Of a DNA stretch of 64,000 nt, positions 63,800-64,000 are shown piece by piece. The notes under the pieces are model-generated. The model saw nothing but the letters and a program-made list of their open reading frames with translations, was not told the origin of the DNA and did no database searches. Location of the stretch: contig CM029376.1 in assembly GCA_017165825.1 (NCBI GenBank), positions 21,624,558-21,688,557 of the forward strand. The letters are read 5' to 3'. Position 1 is the stretch's first letter; every line of letters starts with the position of its first letter. This DNA comes from Hepsetus odoe. Its lineage: Eukaryota; Chordata; Actinopteri; Characiformes; Hepsetidae. The position numbers were made by a program, and so were the translations under genes.

Positions 63800-64000
63800 T
63801 CAAATGCATCTCCCAGGAGAGGTCCCCGGTGTCTCACTGGTGATCTGGGATCCCCCGGCCCCCCTCATGTAGACGAGGGTTGGCAGCAGGACGGCTTTGT
63901 TGGGGCAGAAGCGCTCAGGCTGCAGTCCGAGCTTTTGTCCCGAGACTGGCAGCGCCGCGCGCAGGGGAAGCCTCGGTGACGTCACCACACAGTTCCAAAA
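63800..64000. promoter_or_regulatory. GC-rich, CRE-containing end of window, possible promoter or first exon
   Basis: A sharp rise in GC and CpG from about 63815. A perfect palindromic CRE (TGACGTCA) lies at 63977-63984. A minus-strand frame from 63988 (MVTSPRLPLRAALP and onward, 62 codons) runs through it, but I do not recognise the product. It could be the start of a gene beyond the window or a 5' UTR on either strand. Confidence 0.35.

Overview
This is nuclear DNA from a ray-finned fish (teleost). The genes have many small exons with GT..AG introns, intergenic space carries tRNA-derived SINEs, L2-like LINE tails, Tc1-like transposon fossils and long microsatellites, and every protein recognised is a vertebrate orthologue. 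The repeats hint at an otophysan such as a characin or catfish, but I cannot fix the species.

Six genes can be placed, in the order pdia3(-), ckmt1(-), aen(+), rlbp1(+), abhd2(-), mfge8(+). pdia3 (ER protein disulfide isomerase) is cut by the left edge; only its first two coding exons are present. ckmt1 (mitochondrial creatine kinase, 9 coding exons), aen (p53-responsive DEDDh nuclease, 3 coding exons), rlbp1 (CRALBP, 7 coding exons), abhd2 (alpha/beta hydrolase, 9 coding exons) and mfge8 (secreted EGF/discoidin protein, 10 coding exons) are complete. I reconstructed all splice junctions by hand; each chain keeps one open frame to a stop, with predicted lengths of 416, 361, 307, 430 and 473 aa.

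Region by region: 1-1.6 kb, 5' end and promoter of pdia3; 1.6-8.7 kb, a repeat-rich spacer (foldback element, SINEs, two different Tc1 fossils, a truncated LINE); 8.7-14.9 kb, ckmt1 and its promoter with a 32-bp-period CCAAT array; 15-20 kb, spacer with one weak candidate exon; 20-22.6 kb, aen; 22.6-25.4 kb, spacer; 25.4-29.1 kb, rlbp1 with paired CRX-type sites; 29.1-37.6 kb, abhd2, tail to tail with rlbp1; 39.2-58.5 kb, mfge8 with a 7.4-kb first intron; 58.5-64 kb, Tc1 fossils and microsatellites, ending in a GC-rich, CRE-bearing stretch that may be the promoter of a further gene.

From memory of the human map, pdia3/ckmt1 correspond to 15q15 and aen/rlbp1/abhd2/mfge8 to 15q26, so the window joins two blocks that lie far apart on human chromosome 15. 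The genes do not form one pathway. The most useful non-coding signals are promoter elements that fit the known regulation of the adjacent genes: an ER-stress-type element at pdia3, a p53-type element at aen and CRX-type sites at rlbp1. I found no evidence of a wholly new system; the best candidates for follow-up are the CCAAT array, the mfge8 alternative acceptor and the regulatory elements.
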